64,000 nt of DNA, taken from Megaustenia siamemsis. Its lineage: Eukaryota > Mollusca > Gastropoda > Stylommatophora > Ariophantidae. The translations under genes were made by a program, and so were the position numbers. Shown here piece after piece: positions 1 through 11,800 of the stretch. The stretch lies in NCBI GenBank assembly GCA_032433765.1, contig JAVIAB010000160.1, forward strand, positions 30,796,121 to 30,860,120, read 5' to 3'. Positions within the stretch are counted from its first letter, which is position 1, and the number at the start of each line of letters is the position of its first letter. The notes below the pieces were generated by a model. The model was not told where the DNA came from. It saw only the letters and a list, made by a program, of their open reading frames with translations, and did no database searches.

Positions 1-18
1 TAGCCTTTTCTGGGTTAT

Positions 19-49
19 GAGATCCGATGGCTTGCTCTCTATGGGTAGT
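19..49 (+). repeat. Exemplar monomer type T1 (most common)
   Basis: This is the first complete T1 monomer: head gagatccgatgg, tail cttgctctctatgggtagt, 31 bp. T1 makes up well over half of the array. It has two junction forms: the next monomer begins with g (tagtgagatcc) or with t (tagttagatcc). The t form is clustered in runs of three to six just upstream of T4 monomers, so it carries higher-order phase information. T1 contains the only CTCTCT run of the array, and length variants there (lost CT, TA or G) are common between 11 and 38 kb. Confidence 0.95.
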
Positions 50-1160
50 GAGATCCGATGGCTAGCCTTTCTGGGTTATGAGATCCGATGGCTTGCTCTC
101 TATGGGTAGTTAGATCCGATGGCTAGCCTTTTCTGGGTTATGAGATCCGATGGCTTGCTCTCTATGGGTAGTGAGATCCGATGGCTTGCTCTCTATGGGT
201 AGTGAGATCCGATGGCTTGCTCTCTATGGGTAGTTAGATCCGATGGCTTGCTCTCTATGGGTAGTTAGATCCGATGGCTTGCTCTCTATGGGTAGTTAGA
301 TCCGATGGCTTGCTCTCTATGGGTAGTTAGATCCGATGGCTAGTCTTTTCTAGGTAGTTAGATCCGATGGCTAGCCTTTTCTGGGTTATGAGATTCGATG
401 GCTTGCTCTCTATGGGTAGTGAGATCCGATGGCTAGCCTTTTCTGGGTTAGGAATTCGATGGCTTGCTCTCTATGGGTAGTTAGATCCGATGGCTAGCCT
501 TTTCTGGGTTATGAGATCCGATGGCTTGCTCTCTATGGGTAGTGAGATCCGATGGCTTGCTCTCTATGGGTAGTTAGATCCGATGGCTAGCCTTTTTGGG
601 TTATGAGATCCGATGGCTTGCTCTCTATGGGTAGTGAGATCCGATGGCTAGCCTTTTCTGGGTTATGAGATCCGATGGCTTGCTCTCTATGGGTAGTGAG
701 ATCCGATGGCTTGCTCTCTATGGGTAGTGAGATCCGATGGCTTGCTCTCTATGGGTAGTTAGATCCGATGGCTTGCTCTCTATGGGTAGTTAGATCCGAT
801 GGCTTGCTCTCTATGGGTAGTTAGATCCGATGGCTTGCTCTCTATGGGTAGTTAGATCCGATGGCTAGTCTTTTCTAGGTAGTTAGATCCGATGGCTAGC
901 CTTTTCTGGGTTATGAGATCCGATGGCTAGCCTTTTCTGTGTAGTGAGATCCGATGGCTTGCTTTCTATGGGTAGTGAGATCCGATGGCTTGCTCTCTAT
1001 GGGTAGTGAGATCCGATGGCTAGCCTTTTCTGGTTATGAGATCCGATGGCTTGCTCTCTATGGGTAGTGAGATCCGATGGCTTGCTCTCTATGGGTAGTG
1101 AGATCCGATGGCTAGCCTTTTTGGGTTATGAGATCCGATGGCTTGCTCTCTATGGGTAGT

Positions 1161-1191
1161 GAGATCCGATGGCTAGCCTTTTCTGGGTTAT
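1161..1191 (+). repeat. Exemplar monomer type T2
   Basis: Head gagatccgatgg, tail ctagccttttctgggttat, 31 bp. T2 is the second most common type and usually occurs singly, followed by one or two T1. The head-tail junction forms the perfect 8-base palindrome ggctagcc, which contains an NheI site absent from T1 and T4. The TTTT run and the GGG run are the usual sites of one-base loss. A rare T2 form with tttcctggg occurs at 17971, 41504, 45176 and 47655, always 272-273 bp upstream of the first T4 of a pair. Confidence 0.95.
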
Positions 1192-2984
1192 GAGATCCGA
1201 TGGCTTGCTCTCTATGGGTAGTGAGATCCGATGGCTTGCTCTCTATGGGTAGTGAGATCCGATGGCTAGCCTTTTCTGGGTAGTGAGATCCGATGGCTTG
1301 CTCTCTATGGGTAGTGAGATCCGATGGCTTGCTCTCTATGGGTAGTGAGATCCGATGGCTAGCCTTTTCTGGGTTATGAGATCCGATGGCTTGCTCTCTA
1401 TGGGTAGTGAGATCCGATGGCTTGCTCTCTATGGGTAGTGAGATCCGATGGCTAGCCTTTCTGGGTTATGAGATCCGATGGCTTGCTCTCTATGGGTAGT
1501 GAGATCCGATGGCTAGCCTTTTCTGTGTAGTGAGATCCGATGGCTTGCTCTCTATGGGTAGTGAGATCCGATGGCTAGCCTTTTCTGTGTAGTGAGATCC
1601 GATGGCTTGCTCTCTATGGGTAGTGAGATCCGATGGCTTGCTCTCTATGGGTAGTGAGATCCGATGGCTAGCTTTTCTAGGTAGTTAGATCCGATGGCTA
1701 GCCTTTTCTGGGTTATGAGATCCGATGGCTTGCTCTCTATGGGTAGTGAGATCCGATGGCTAGCCTTTTCTGGGTTATGAGATCCGATGGCTTGCTCTCT
1801 ATGGGTAGTGAGATCCGATGGCTAGCTTTTCTAGGTAGTTAGATCCGATGGCTAGCCTTTTCTGGGTTATGAGATCCGATGGCTTGCTCTCTATGGGTAG
1901 TGAGATCCGATGGCTTGCTCTCTATGGGTAGTGAGATCCGATGGCTTGCTCTCTATGGGTAGTGAGATCCGATGGCTTGCTCTCTATGGGTAGTGAGATC
2001 CGATGGCTTGCTCTCTATGGGTAGTGAGATCCGATGGCTTGCTCTCTATGGGTAGTTAGATCCGATGGCTAGTCTTTTCTAGGTAGTTAGATCCGATGGC
2101 TAGCCTTTTCTGGGTTATGAGATTCGATGGCTTGCTCTCTATGGGTAGTGAGATCCGATGGCTAGCCTTTTCTGGGTTAGGAGATTCGATGGCTTGCTCT
2201 CTATGGGTAGTTAGATCCGATGGCTAGCCTTTTCTGGGTTATGAGATCCGATGGCTTGCTCTCTATGGGTAGTGAGATCCGATGGCTTGCTCTCTATGGG
2301 TAGTTAGATCCGATGGCTAGCCTTTTTGGGTTATGAGATCCGATGGCTTGCTCTCTATGGGTAGTGAGATCCGATGGCTAGCCTTTTCTGGGTTATGAGA
2401 TCCGATGGCTTGCTCTCTATGGGTAGTGAGATCCGATGGCTTGCTCTCTATGGGTAGTTAGATCCGATGGCTTGCTCTCTATGGGTAGTTAGATCCGATG
2501 GCTTGCTCTCTATGGGTAGTTAGATCCGATGGCTTGCTCTCTATGGGTAGTTAGATCCGATGGCTTGCTCTCTATGGGTAGTTAGATCCGATGGCTAGTC
2601 TTTTCTAGGTAGTTAGATCCGATGGCTAGCCTTTTCTGGGTTATGAGATCCGATGGCTAGCCTTTTCTGGGTAGTGAGATCCGATGGCTTGCTCTCTATG
2701 GGTAGTGAGATCCGATGGCTTGCTCTCTATGGGTAGTGAGATCCGATGGCTAGCCTTTTCTGGGTTATGAGATCCGATGGCTTGCTCTCTATGGGTAGTG
2801 AGATCCGATGGCTTGCTCTCTATGGGTAGTTAGATCCGATGGCTAGCCTTTTTGGGTTATGAGATCCGATGGCTTGCTCTCTATGGGTAGTGAGATCCGA
2901 TGGCTAGCCTTTTCTGGGTTATGAGATCCGATGGCTTGCTCTCTATGGGTAGTGAGATCCGATGGCTTGCTCTCTATGGGTAGT

Positions 2985-3015
2985 GAGATCCGATGGCTAG
3001 CCTTTTCTGTGTAGT
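2985..3015 (+). repeat. Exemplar monomer type T3
   Basis: Head gagatccgatgg, tail ctagccttttctgtgtagt, 31 bp. It looks like T2 over its first half and ends in the T1-like gtagt, with a distinctive tgtg. In the higher-order repeat it sits at monomers 5, 7, 9 and 18. A related hybrid ending ctgggtagt is frequent and could be a T2/T1 recombinant or a T3 that has lost its tgtg signature. Confidence 0.9.
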
Positions 3016-3263
3016 GAGATCCGATGGCTTGCTCTCTATGGGTAGTGAGATCCGATGGCTTGCTCTCTATGGGTAGTGAGATCCGATGGCTAGCCTTTTC
3101 TGGGTTATGAGATCCGATGGCTTGCTCTCTATGGGTAGTGAGATCCGATGGCTTGCTCTCTATGGGTAGTGAGATCCGATGGCTAGCCTTTTCTGGGTTA
3201 TGAGATCCGATGGCTTGCTCTCTATGGGTAGTGAGATCCGATGGCTTGCTCTCTATGGGTAGT

Positions 3264-4964
3264 GAGATCCGATGGCTAGCCTTTCTGGGTTCTGAGATCC
3301 GATGGCTTGCTCTCTATGGGTAGTGAGATCCGATGGCTCGCTCTCTGTGGGTAGTGAGATCCGATGGCTTGCTCTCTATGGGTAGTGAGATCCGATGGCT
3401 AGCCTTTTCTGTGTAGTGAGATCCGATGGCTTGCTCTCTATGGGTAGTGAGATCCGATGGCTAGCCTTTTCTGTGTAGTGAGATCCGATGGCTTGCTCTC
3501 TATGGGTAGTGAGATCCGATGGCTAGCCTTTTCTGTGTAGTGGGATCCGATGGCTTGCTCTCTATGGGTAGTGAGATCCGATGGCTTGCTCTCTATGGGT
3601 AGTGAGATCCGATGGCTTGCTCTCTATGGGTAGTTAGATCCGATGGCTAGCCTTTTCTGGGTTATGAGATCCGATGGCTTGCTCTCTATGGGTAGTGAGA
3701 TCCGATGGCTAGCCTTTTCTGGGTTATGAGATCCGATGGCTTGCTCTCTATGGGTAGTGAGATCCGATGGCTTGCTCTCTATGGGTAGTGAGATCCGATG
3801 GCTAGCCTTTTCTGTGTAGTGAGATCCGATGGCTTGCTCTCTATGGGTAGTGAGATCCGATGGCTTGCTCTCTATGGGTAGTGAGATCCGATGGCTAGCC
3901 TTTTCTGGGTTATGAGATCCGATGGCTTGCTCTCTATGGGTAGTGAGATCCGATGGCTTGCTCTCTATGGGTAGTGAGATCCGATGGCTAGCCTTTTCTG
4001 GGTTATGAGATCCGATGGCTTGCTCTCTATGGGTAGTGAGATCCGATGGCTTGCTCTCTATGGGTAGTTAGATCCGATGGCTAGCCTTTTCTGGTTATGA
4101 GATTCGATGGCTTGCTCTCTATGGGTAGTGAGATCCGATGGCTTGCTCTCTATGGGTATTGAGATCCGATGGCTAGCCTTTTCTGGGTTATGAGATCCGA
4201 TGGCTTGCTCTCTATGGGTAGTGAGATCCGATGGCTTGCTCTCTATGGGTAGTGAGATCCGATGGCTTGCTCTCTATGGGTAGTGAGATCCGATGGCTTG
4301 CTCTCTATGGGTAGTTAGATCCGATGGCTTGCTCTCTATGGGTAGTTAGATCCGATGGCTTGCTCTCTATGGGTAGTTAGATCCGATGGCTTGCTCTCTA
4401 TGGGTAGTTAGATCCGATGGCTAGTCTTTTCTAGGTAGTTAGATCCGATGGCTAGCCTTTTCTGGGTTATGAGATTCGATGGCTTGCTCTCTATGGTAGT
4501 GAGATCCGATGGCTAGCCTTTTCTGGGTTATGAAATTCGATGGCTTGCTCTCTATGGGTAGTTAGATCCGATGGCTAGCCTTTTCTGGGTTATGAGATCC
4601 GATGGCTTGCTCTCTATGGGTAGTGAGATCCGATGGCTTGCTCTCTATGGGTAGTGAGATCCGATGGCTAGCCTTTTCTGGTTATGAGATCCGATGGCTT
4701 GCTCTCTATGGGTAGTGAGATCCGATGGCTAGCCTTTTCTGGGTTATGAGATCCGATGGCTTGCTCTCTATGGGTAGTGAGATCCGATGGCTTGCTCTCT
4801 ATCGGTAGTTAGATCCGATGGCTTGCTCTCTATGGGTAGTTAGATCCGATGGCTTGCTCTCTATGGGTAGTGAGATCCGATGGCTTGCTCTCTATGGGTA
4901 GTTAGATCCGATGGCTTGCTCTCTATGGGTAGTTAGATCCGATGGCTAGTCTTTTCTAGGTAGT
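3264..4964 (+). repeat. 55-monomer HOR core, copy 1
   Basis: Starts with a 30-bp T6 (its g lost), then T1 and T5 (tail at 3337). The T4 tails are at 4421 and 4946, giving 1,084 bp from T5 to T4 and 525 bp between T4s, so 55 monomers in all. Monomers 29-31 are ordered T1 T2 T1 where the intact copies have T2 T1 T2, so a local change has kept the total length. Two private variants, a lost G (ctatggtagt, 72 bp after the first T4) and ctatcgg (381 bp after it), are shared with the copy at 44290. A BamHI site is at 3543. Confidence 0.88.
4409..4439 (+). repeat. Exemplar monomer type T4, phase marker
   Basis: Head tagatccgatgg, tail ctagtcttttctaggtagt, 31 bp. T4 is rare and mostly paired, with the two members 523-527 bp (17 monomers) apart. 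Tails begin at 340/865, 2069/2595, 4421/4946, 6679/7206, 15991/16514, 18244/18767, 41777/42304, 45449/45975 and 47927/48453; looser pairs are 39551/40013 and 58360/58852. It is normally preceded by several T1 with the t junction and followed by a T2 and then the attcg subtype of T1. This fixed surrounding makes it the best marker of higher-order phase. Confidence 0.92.
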
Positions 4965-5520
4965 TAGATCCGATGGCTAGCCTTTTCTGGGTTATGAGAT
5001 TCGATGGCTTGCTCTCTATGGGTAGTGAGATCCGATGGCTAGCCTTTTCTGGGTTATGAAATTCGATGGCTTGCTCTCTATGGGTAGTTAGATCCGATGG
5101 CTAGCCTTTTTTGGGTTATGAGATCCGATGGCTTGCTCTCTATGGGTAGTGAGATCCGATGGCTAGCCTTTCTGGGTTATGAGATCCGATGGCTTGCTCT
5201 CTATGGGTAGTGAGATCCGATGGCTTGCTCTCTATGGGTAGTGAGATCCGATGGCTAGCCTTTTCTGGGTAGTGAGATCCGATGGCTTGCTCTCTATGGG
5301 TAGTGAGATCCGATGGCTTGCTCTCTATGGGTAGTGAGATCCGATGGCTAGCCTTTTCTGGTTATGAGATCCGATGGCTTGCTCTCTATGGGTAGTGAGA
5401 TCCGATGGCTTGCTCTCTATGGGTAGTGAGATCCGATGGCTAGCCTTTTCTGGGTTATGAGATCCGATGGCTTGCTCTCTATGGGTAGTGAGATCCGATG
5501 GCTTGCTCTCTATGGGTAGT
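4965..5520 (+). repeat. Spacer between HOR cores 1 and 2
   Basis: About 18 monomers of T2 T1 T1 pattern. It starts with the T2 and attcg-type T1 alternation that normally follows a T4 and ends just before a complete T6. No phase marker of its own and nothing other than satellite. Confidence 0.85.
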
Positions 5521-7224
5521 GAGATCCGATGGCTAGCCGTTTCTGGGTTCTGAGATCCGATGGCTTGCTCTCTATGGGTAGTGAGATCCGATGGCTCGCT
5601 CTCTGTGGGTAGTGAGATCCGATGGCTTGCTCTCTATGGGTAGTGAGATCCGATGGCTAGCCTTTTCTGTGTAGTGAGATCCGATGGCTTGCTCTCTATG
5701 GGTAGTGAGATCCGATGGCTAGCCTTTTCTGGGTAGTGAGATCCGATGGCTTGCTCTCTATGGGTAGTGAGATCCGATGGCTAGCCTTTTCTGTGTAGTG
5801 AGATCCGATGGCTTGCTCTCTATGGGTAGTGAGATCCGATGGCTTGCTCTCTATGGGTAGTGAGATCCGATGGCTTGCTCTCTATGGGTAGTTAGATCCG
5901 ATGGCTAGCCTTTTCTGGGTTATGAGATCCGATGGCTTGCTCTCTATGGGTAGTGAGATCCGATGGCTAGCCTTTTCTGGGTTATGAGATCCGATGGCTT
6001 GCTCTCTATGGGTAGTGAGATCCGATGGCTTGCTCTCTATGGGTAGTGAGATCCGATGGCTAGCCTTTTCTGTGTAGTGAGATCCGATGGCTTGCTCTCT
6101 ATGGGTAGTGAGATCCGATGGCTTGCTCTCTATGGGTAGTGAGATCCGATGGCTAGCCTTTTCTGGGTTATGAGATCCGATGGCTTGCTCTCTATGGGTA
6201 GTGAGATCCGATGGCTTGCTCTCTATGGGTAGTGAGATCCGATGGCTAGCCTTTTCTGGGTTATGAGATCCGATGGCTTGCTCTCTATGGGTAGTGAGAT
6301 CCGATGGCTTGCTCTCTATGGGTAGTTAGATCCGATGGCTAGCCTTTTCTGGGTTATGAGATTCGATGGCTTGCTCTCTATGGGTAGTGAGATCCGATGG
6401 CTAGCCTTTCTGGGTTATGAGATTCGATGGCTTGCTCTCTATGGGTAGTTAGATCCGATGGCTAGCCTTTCTGGGTTATGAGATTCCGATGGCTTGCTCT
6501 CTATGGGTAGTGAGATCCGATGGCTTGCTCTCTATGGGTAGTGAGATCCGATGGCTTGCTCTCTATGGGTAGTGAGATCCGATGGCTTGCTCTCTATGGG
6601 TAGTTAGATCCGATGGCTTGCTCTCTATGGGTAGTTAGATCCGATGGCTTGCTCTCTATGGGTAGTTAGATCCGATGGCTAGTCTTTTCTAGGTAGTTAG
6701 ATCCGATGGCTAGCCTTTTCTGGGTTATGAGATTCGATGGCTTGCTCTCTATGGGTAGTGAGATCCGATGGCTAGCCTTTTCTGGGTTATGAAATTCGAT
6801 GGCTTGCTCTCTATGGGTAGTTAGATCCGATGGCTAGCCTTTTCTGGGTTATGAGATCCGATGGCTTGCTCTCTATGGGTAGTGAGATCCGATGGCTTGC
6901 TCTCTATGGGTAGTGAGATCCGATGGCTAGCCTTTTCTGGGTTATGAGATCCGATGGCTTGCTCTCTATGGGTAGTGAGATCCGATGGCTAGCCTTTTCT
7001 GGGTTATGAGATCCGATGGCTTGCTCTCTATGGGTAGTGAGATCCGATGGCTTGCTCTCTATGGGTAGTTAGATCCGATGGCTTGCTCTCTATGGGTAGT
7101 TAGATCCGATGGCTTGCTCTCTATGGGTAGTGAGATCCGATGGCTTGCTCTCTATGGGTAGTTAGATCCGATGGCTTGCTCTCTATGGGTAGTTAGATCC
7201 GATGGCTAGTCTTTTCTAGGTAGT
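5521..7224 (+). repeat. 55-monomer HOR core, copy 2
   Basis: Complete T6 at 5521, T1, T5 (tail 5595), T4 tails at 6679 and 7206: 1,084 and 527 bp spacing, 1,704 bp in total. The six T1 before the first T4 have junctions g g g t t t, as in the other cores. With copy 1 it forms the only directly consecutive pair of full repeats at short spacing (T5 to T5 2,258 bp, about 73 monomers including spacer). One monomer near 6480 reads gattccgatgg, which looks like a one-base insertion. Confidence 0.88.
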
Positions 7225-8152
7225 TAGATCCGATGGCTAGCCTTTTCTGGGTTATGAGATTCGATGGCTTGCTCTCTATGGGTAGTGAGATCCGATGGCT
7301 AGCCTTTTCTGGGTTATGAATTCGATGGCTTGCTCTCTATGGGTAGTTAGATCCGATGGCTAGCCTTTTCTGGGTTATGAGATCCGATGGCTTGCTCTCT
7401 ATGGGTAGTGAGATCCGATGGCTTGCTCTCTATGGGTAGTTAGATCCGATGGCTAGCCTTTTCTGGGTTATGAGATCCGATGGCTTGCTCTCTATGGGTA
7501 GTGAGATCCGATGGCTTGCTCTCTATGGGTAGTGAGATCCGATGGCTAGCCTTTTCTGTGTAGTGAGATCCGATGGCTTGCTCTCTATGGGTAGTGAGAT
7601 CCGATGGCTTGCTCTCTATGGGTAGTGAGATCCGATGGCTAGCCTTTTCTGGGTTATGAGATCCGATGGCTTGCTCTCTATGGGTAGTGAGATCCGATGG
7701 CTTGCTCTCTATGGGTAGTGAGATCCGATGGCTAGCCTTTTCTGGGTTATGAGATCCGATGGCTTGCTCTCTATGGGTAGTGAGATCCGATGGCTAGCCT
7801 TTTCTGGGTTATGAGATCCGATGGCTTGCTCTCTATGGGTAGTTAGATCCGATGGCTTGCTCTCTATGGGTAGTGAGATCCGATGGCTTGCTCTCTATGG
7901 GTAGTTAGATCCGATGGCTTGCTCTCTATGGGTAGTTAGATCCGATGGCTTGCTCTCTATGGGTAGTGAGATCCGATGGCTAGCCTTTTCTGGTTATGAG
8001 ATCCGATGGCTTGCTCTCTATGGGTAGTGAGATCCGATGGCTTGCTCTCTATGGGTAGTGAGATCCGATGGCTAGCCTTTTCTGGGTTATGAGATCCGAT
8101 GGCTTGCTCTCTATGGGTAGTGAGATCCGATGGCTTGCTCTCTATGGGTAGT
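7225..8152 (+). repeat. Spacer after HOR core 2
   Basis: About 30 monomers, T2 T1 T1 pattern, beginning with the usual post-T4 alternation. It carries an EcoRI site at 7318-7323 where the head reads gaattcg; sister copies read gaaattcg at the same phase, so the site may reflect one lost A. Only satellite is present. Confidence 0.8.
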
Positions 8153-8803
8153 GAGATCCGATGGCTAGCCGTTTCTGGGTTATGAGATCCGATGGCTTGC
8201 TCTCTATGGGTAGTGAGATCCGATGGCTCGCTCTCTGTGGGTAGTGAGATCCGATGGCTTGCTCTCTATGGGTAGTGAGATCCGATGGCTAGCCTTTTCT
8301 GGGTAGTGAGATCCGATGGCTTGCTCTCTATGGGTAGTGAGATCCGATGGCTTGCTCTCTATGGGTAGTGAGATCCGATGGCTAGCCTTTTCTGGGTTAT
8401 GAGATCCGATGGCTTGCTCTCTATGGGTAGTGAGATCCGATGGCTAGCCTTTTCTGTGTAGTGAGATCCGATGGCTTGCTCTCTATGGGTAGTGAGATCC
8501 GATGGCTTGCTCTCTATGGGTAGTGAGATCCGATGGCTAGCCTTTTCTGGGTTATGAGATCCGATGGCTTGCTCTCTATGGGTAGTGAGATCCGATGGCT
8601 TGCTCTCTATGGGTAGTGAGATCCGATGGCTAGCCTTTTCTGGGTTATGAGATCCGATGGCTAGCTCTCTATGGGTAGTGAGATCCGATGGCTTGCTCTC
8701 TATGGGTAGTGAGATCCGATGGCTAGCCTTTTCTGGGTTATGAGATCCGATGGCTTGCTCTCTATGGGTAGTGAGATCCGATGGCTCGCTCTCTGTGGGT
8801 AGT
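8153..8803 (+). repeat. Double-T5 block, copy 1
   Basis: T6, T1 and T5 (tail 8227) are followed about 18 monomers later by a second T5 (8785, 558 bp on). A hybrid monomer with tail ctagctctctatgggtagt lies at 8661, 124 bp before the second T5. The same hybrid sits at the same distance before the second T5 at 58143 and 62373, so these blocks share an ancestor distinct from the 55-monomer core. Confidence 0.75.
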
Positions 8804-11800
8804 GAGATCCGATGGCTTGCTCTTTATGGGTAGTGAGATCCGATGGCTAGCCTTTTCTGGGTAGTGAGATCCGATGGCTTGCTCTCTATGGGTAGTGAGA
8901 TCCGATGGCTAGCCTTTTCTGGGTTATGAGATCCGATGGCTTGCTCTCTATGGGTAGTGAGATCCGATGGCTTGCTCTCTATGGGTAGTTAGATCCGATG
9001 GCTAGCCTTTTTGGGTTATGAGATCCGATGGCTTGCTCTCTATGGGTAGTGAGATCCGATGGCTAGCCTTTTCTGGGTTATGAGATCCGATGGCTTGCTC
9101 TCTATGGGTAGTGAGATCCGATGGCTTGCTCTCTATGGGTAGTGAGATCCGATGGCTAGCCTTTTCTGGTGTAGTGAGATCCGATGGCTTGCTCTCTATG
9201 GGTAGTGAGATCCGATGGCTTGCTCTCTATGGGTAGTGAGATCCGATGGCTAGCCTTTTCTGGGTTATGAGATCCGATGGCTTGCTCTCTATGGGTAGTG
9301 AGATCCGATGGCTTGCTCTCTATGGGTAGTGAGATCCGATGGCTAGCCTTTTCTGGGTTATGAGATCCGATGGCTTGCTCTCTATGGGTAGTGAGATCCG
9401 ATGGCTTGCTCTCTATGGGTAGTGAGATCCGATGGCTAGCCTTTCTGGGTTATGAGATCCGATGGCTTGCTCTCTATGGGTAGTGAGATCCGATGGCTTG
9501 CTCTCTATGGGTAGTGAGATCCGATGGCTAGCCTTTTCTGTGTAGTGAGATCCGATGGCTTGCTCTCTATGGGTAGTGAGATCCGATGGCTAGCCTTTTC
9601 TGTGTAGTGAGATCCGATGGCTTGCTCTCTATGGGTAGTGAGATCCGATGGCTAGCCTTTTCTGTGTAGTGGGATCCGATGGCTTGCTCTCTATGGGTAG
9701 TGAGATCCGATGGCTTGCTCTCTATGGGTAGTGAGATCCGATGGCTTGCTCTCTATGGGTAGTGAGATCCGATGGCTAGCCTTTTCTGGGTTATGAGATC
9801 CGATGGCTTGCTCTCTATGGGTAGTGAGATCCGATGGCTAGCCTTTTCTGGGTAGTGAGATCCGATGGCTTGCTCTCTATGGGTAGTGAGATCCGATGGC
9901 TAGCCTTTCTGGGTAGTGAGATCCGATGGCTTGCTTTCTATGGGTAGTGAGATCCGATGGCTAGCCTTTTCTGTGTAGTGGATCCGATGGCTTGCTCTCT
10001 ATGGGTAGTGAGATCCGATGGCTTGCTCTCTATGGGTAGTGAGATCCGATGGCTTGCTCTCTATGGGTAGTTAGATCCGATGGCTAGCCTTTTCTGGGTT
10101 ATGAGATCCGATGGCTTGCTCTCTATGGGTAGTGAGATCCGATGGCTAGCCTTTTCTGGGTTATGAGATCCGATGGCTTGCTCTCTATGGGTAGTGAGAT
10201 CCGATGGCTTGCTCTCTATGGGTAGTGAGATCCGATGGCTAGCCTTTTCTGGGTAGTGAGATCCGATGGCTTGCTCTCTATGGGTAGTGAGATCCGATGG
10301 CTTGCTCTCTATGGGTAGTGAGATCCGATGGCTAGCCTTTTCTGGGTTATGAGATCCGATGGCTTGCTCTCTATGGGTAGTGAGATCCGATGGCTAGCCT
10401 TTTCTGGTTATGAGATCCGATGGCTTGCTCTCTATGGGTAGTGAGATCCGATGGCTAGCCTTTTCTGGGTATGAGATCCGATGGCTTGCTCTCTATGGGT
10501 AGTGAGATCCGATGGCTTGCTCTCTATGGGTAGTTAGATCCGATGGCTTGCTCTCTATGGGTAGTTAGATCCGATGGCTAGTCTTTTCTGGGTAGTGAGA
10601 TCCGATGGCTAGCCTTTTCTGGGTATGAGATCCGATGGCTTGCTCTCTATGGGTAGTGAGATCCGATGGCTAGCCTTTTCTGGGTTATGAGATCCGATGG
10701 CTTGCTCTCTATGGGTAGTGAGATCCGATGGCTAGCCTTTTCTGGTTATGAGATCCGATGGCTTGCTCTCTATGGGTAGTGAGATCCGATGGCTTGCTCT
10801 CTATGGGTAGTTAGATCCGATGGCTAGCCTTTTCTGGGTTATGAGATCCGATGGCTTGCTCTCTATGGGTAGTGAGATCCGATGGCTTGCTCTCTATGGG
10901 TAGTGAGATCCGATGGCTAGCCTTTTCTGGGTAGTGAGATCCGATGGCTTGCTCTCTATGGGTAGTGAGATCCGATGGCTTGCTCTCTATGGGTAGTGAG
11001 ATCCGATGGCTAGCCTTTTCTGGTTATGAGATCCGATGGCTTGCTCTCTATGGGTAGTGAGATCCGATGGCTTGCTCTCTATGGGTAGTGAGATCCGATG
11101 GCTAGCCTTTCTGGGTTATGAGATCCGATGGCTTGCTCTCTATGGGTAGTGAGATCCGATGGCTAGCCTTTTCTGGGTATGAGATCCGATGGCTTGCTCT
11201 CTATGGGTAGTGAGATCCGATGGCTTGCTCTCTATGGGTAGTGAGATCCGATGGCTAGCTCTTATGGGTAGTGAGATCCGATGGCTTGCTCTCTATGGGT
11301 AGTGAGATCCGATGGCTTGCTCTCTATGGGTAGTGAGATCCGATGGCTAGCCTTTTCTGGGTTATGAGATCCGATGGCTTGCTCTCTATGGGTAGTGAGA
11401 TCCGATGGCTTGCTCTCTATGGGTAGTGAGATCCGATGGCTAGCCTTTTCTGGGTTATGAGATCCGATGGCTTGCTCTCTATGGGTAGTGAGATCCGATG
11501 GCTTGCTCTCTATGGGTAGTGAGATCCGATGGCTAGCCTTTTCTGGGTATGAGATCCGATGGCTTGCTCTCTATGGGTAGTGAGATCCGATGGCTTGCTC
11601 TCTATGGGTAGTGAGATCCGATGGCTTGCTCTCTATGGGTAGTGAGATCCGATGGCTAGCCTTTCTGGGTAGTGAGATCCGATGGCTTGCTCTCTATGGG
11701 TAGTGAGATCCGATGGCTTGCTCTCTATGGGTAGTGAGATCCGATGGCTAGCCTTTTCTGGGTTATGAGATCCGATGGCTTGCTCTCTATGGGTAGTGAG

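Larger units (their letters stand above)
1..3263 (+). repeat. Left stretch with two T4 pairs, no T6-T1-T5 start
   Basis: This stretch is made of T2 T1 T1 and T2 T1 groups. It contains two T4 pairs: 328-883 and 2057-2613, each spanning 17 monomers from one T4 to the other. No T5 or T6 is present, so these pairs are the right-hand end of the higher-order repeat without its left-hand end. Between the pairs are two shortened T4-like monomers (tail ctagcttttctaggtagt, near 1671 and 1823) that have lost one base. Length variants are few. No gene or unique sequence is seen. Confidence 0.85.
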
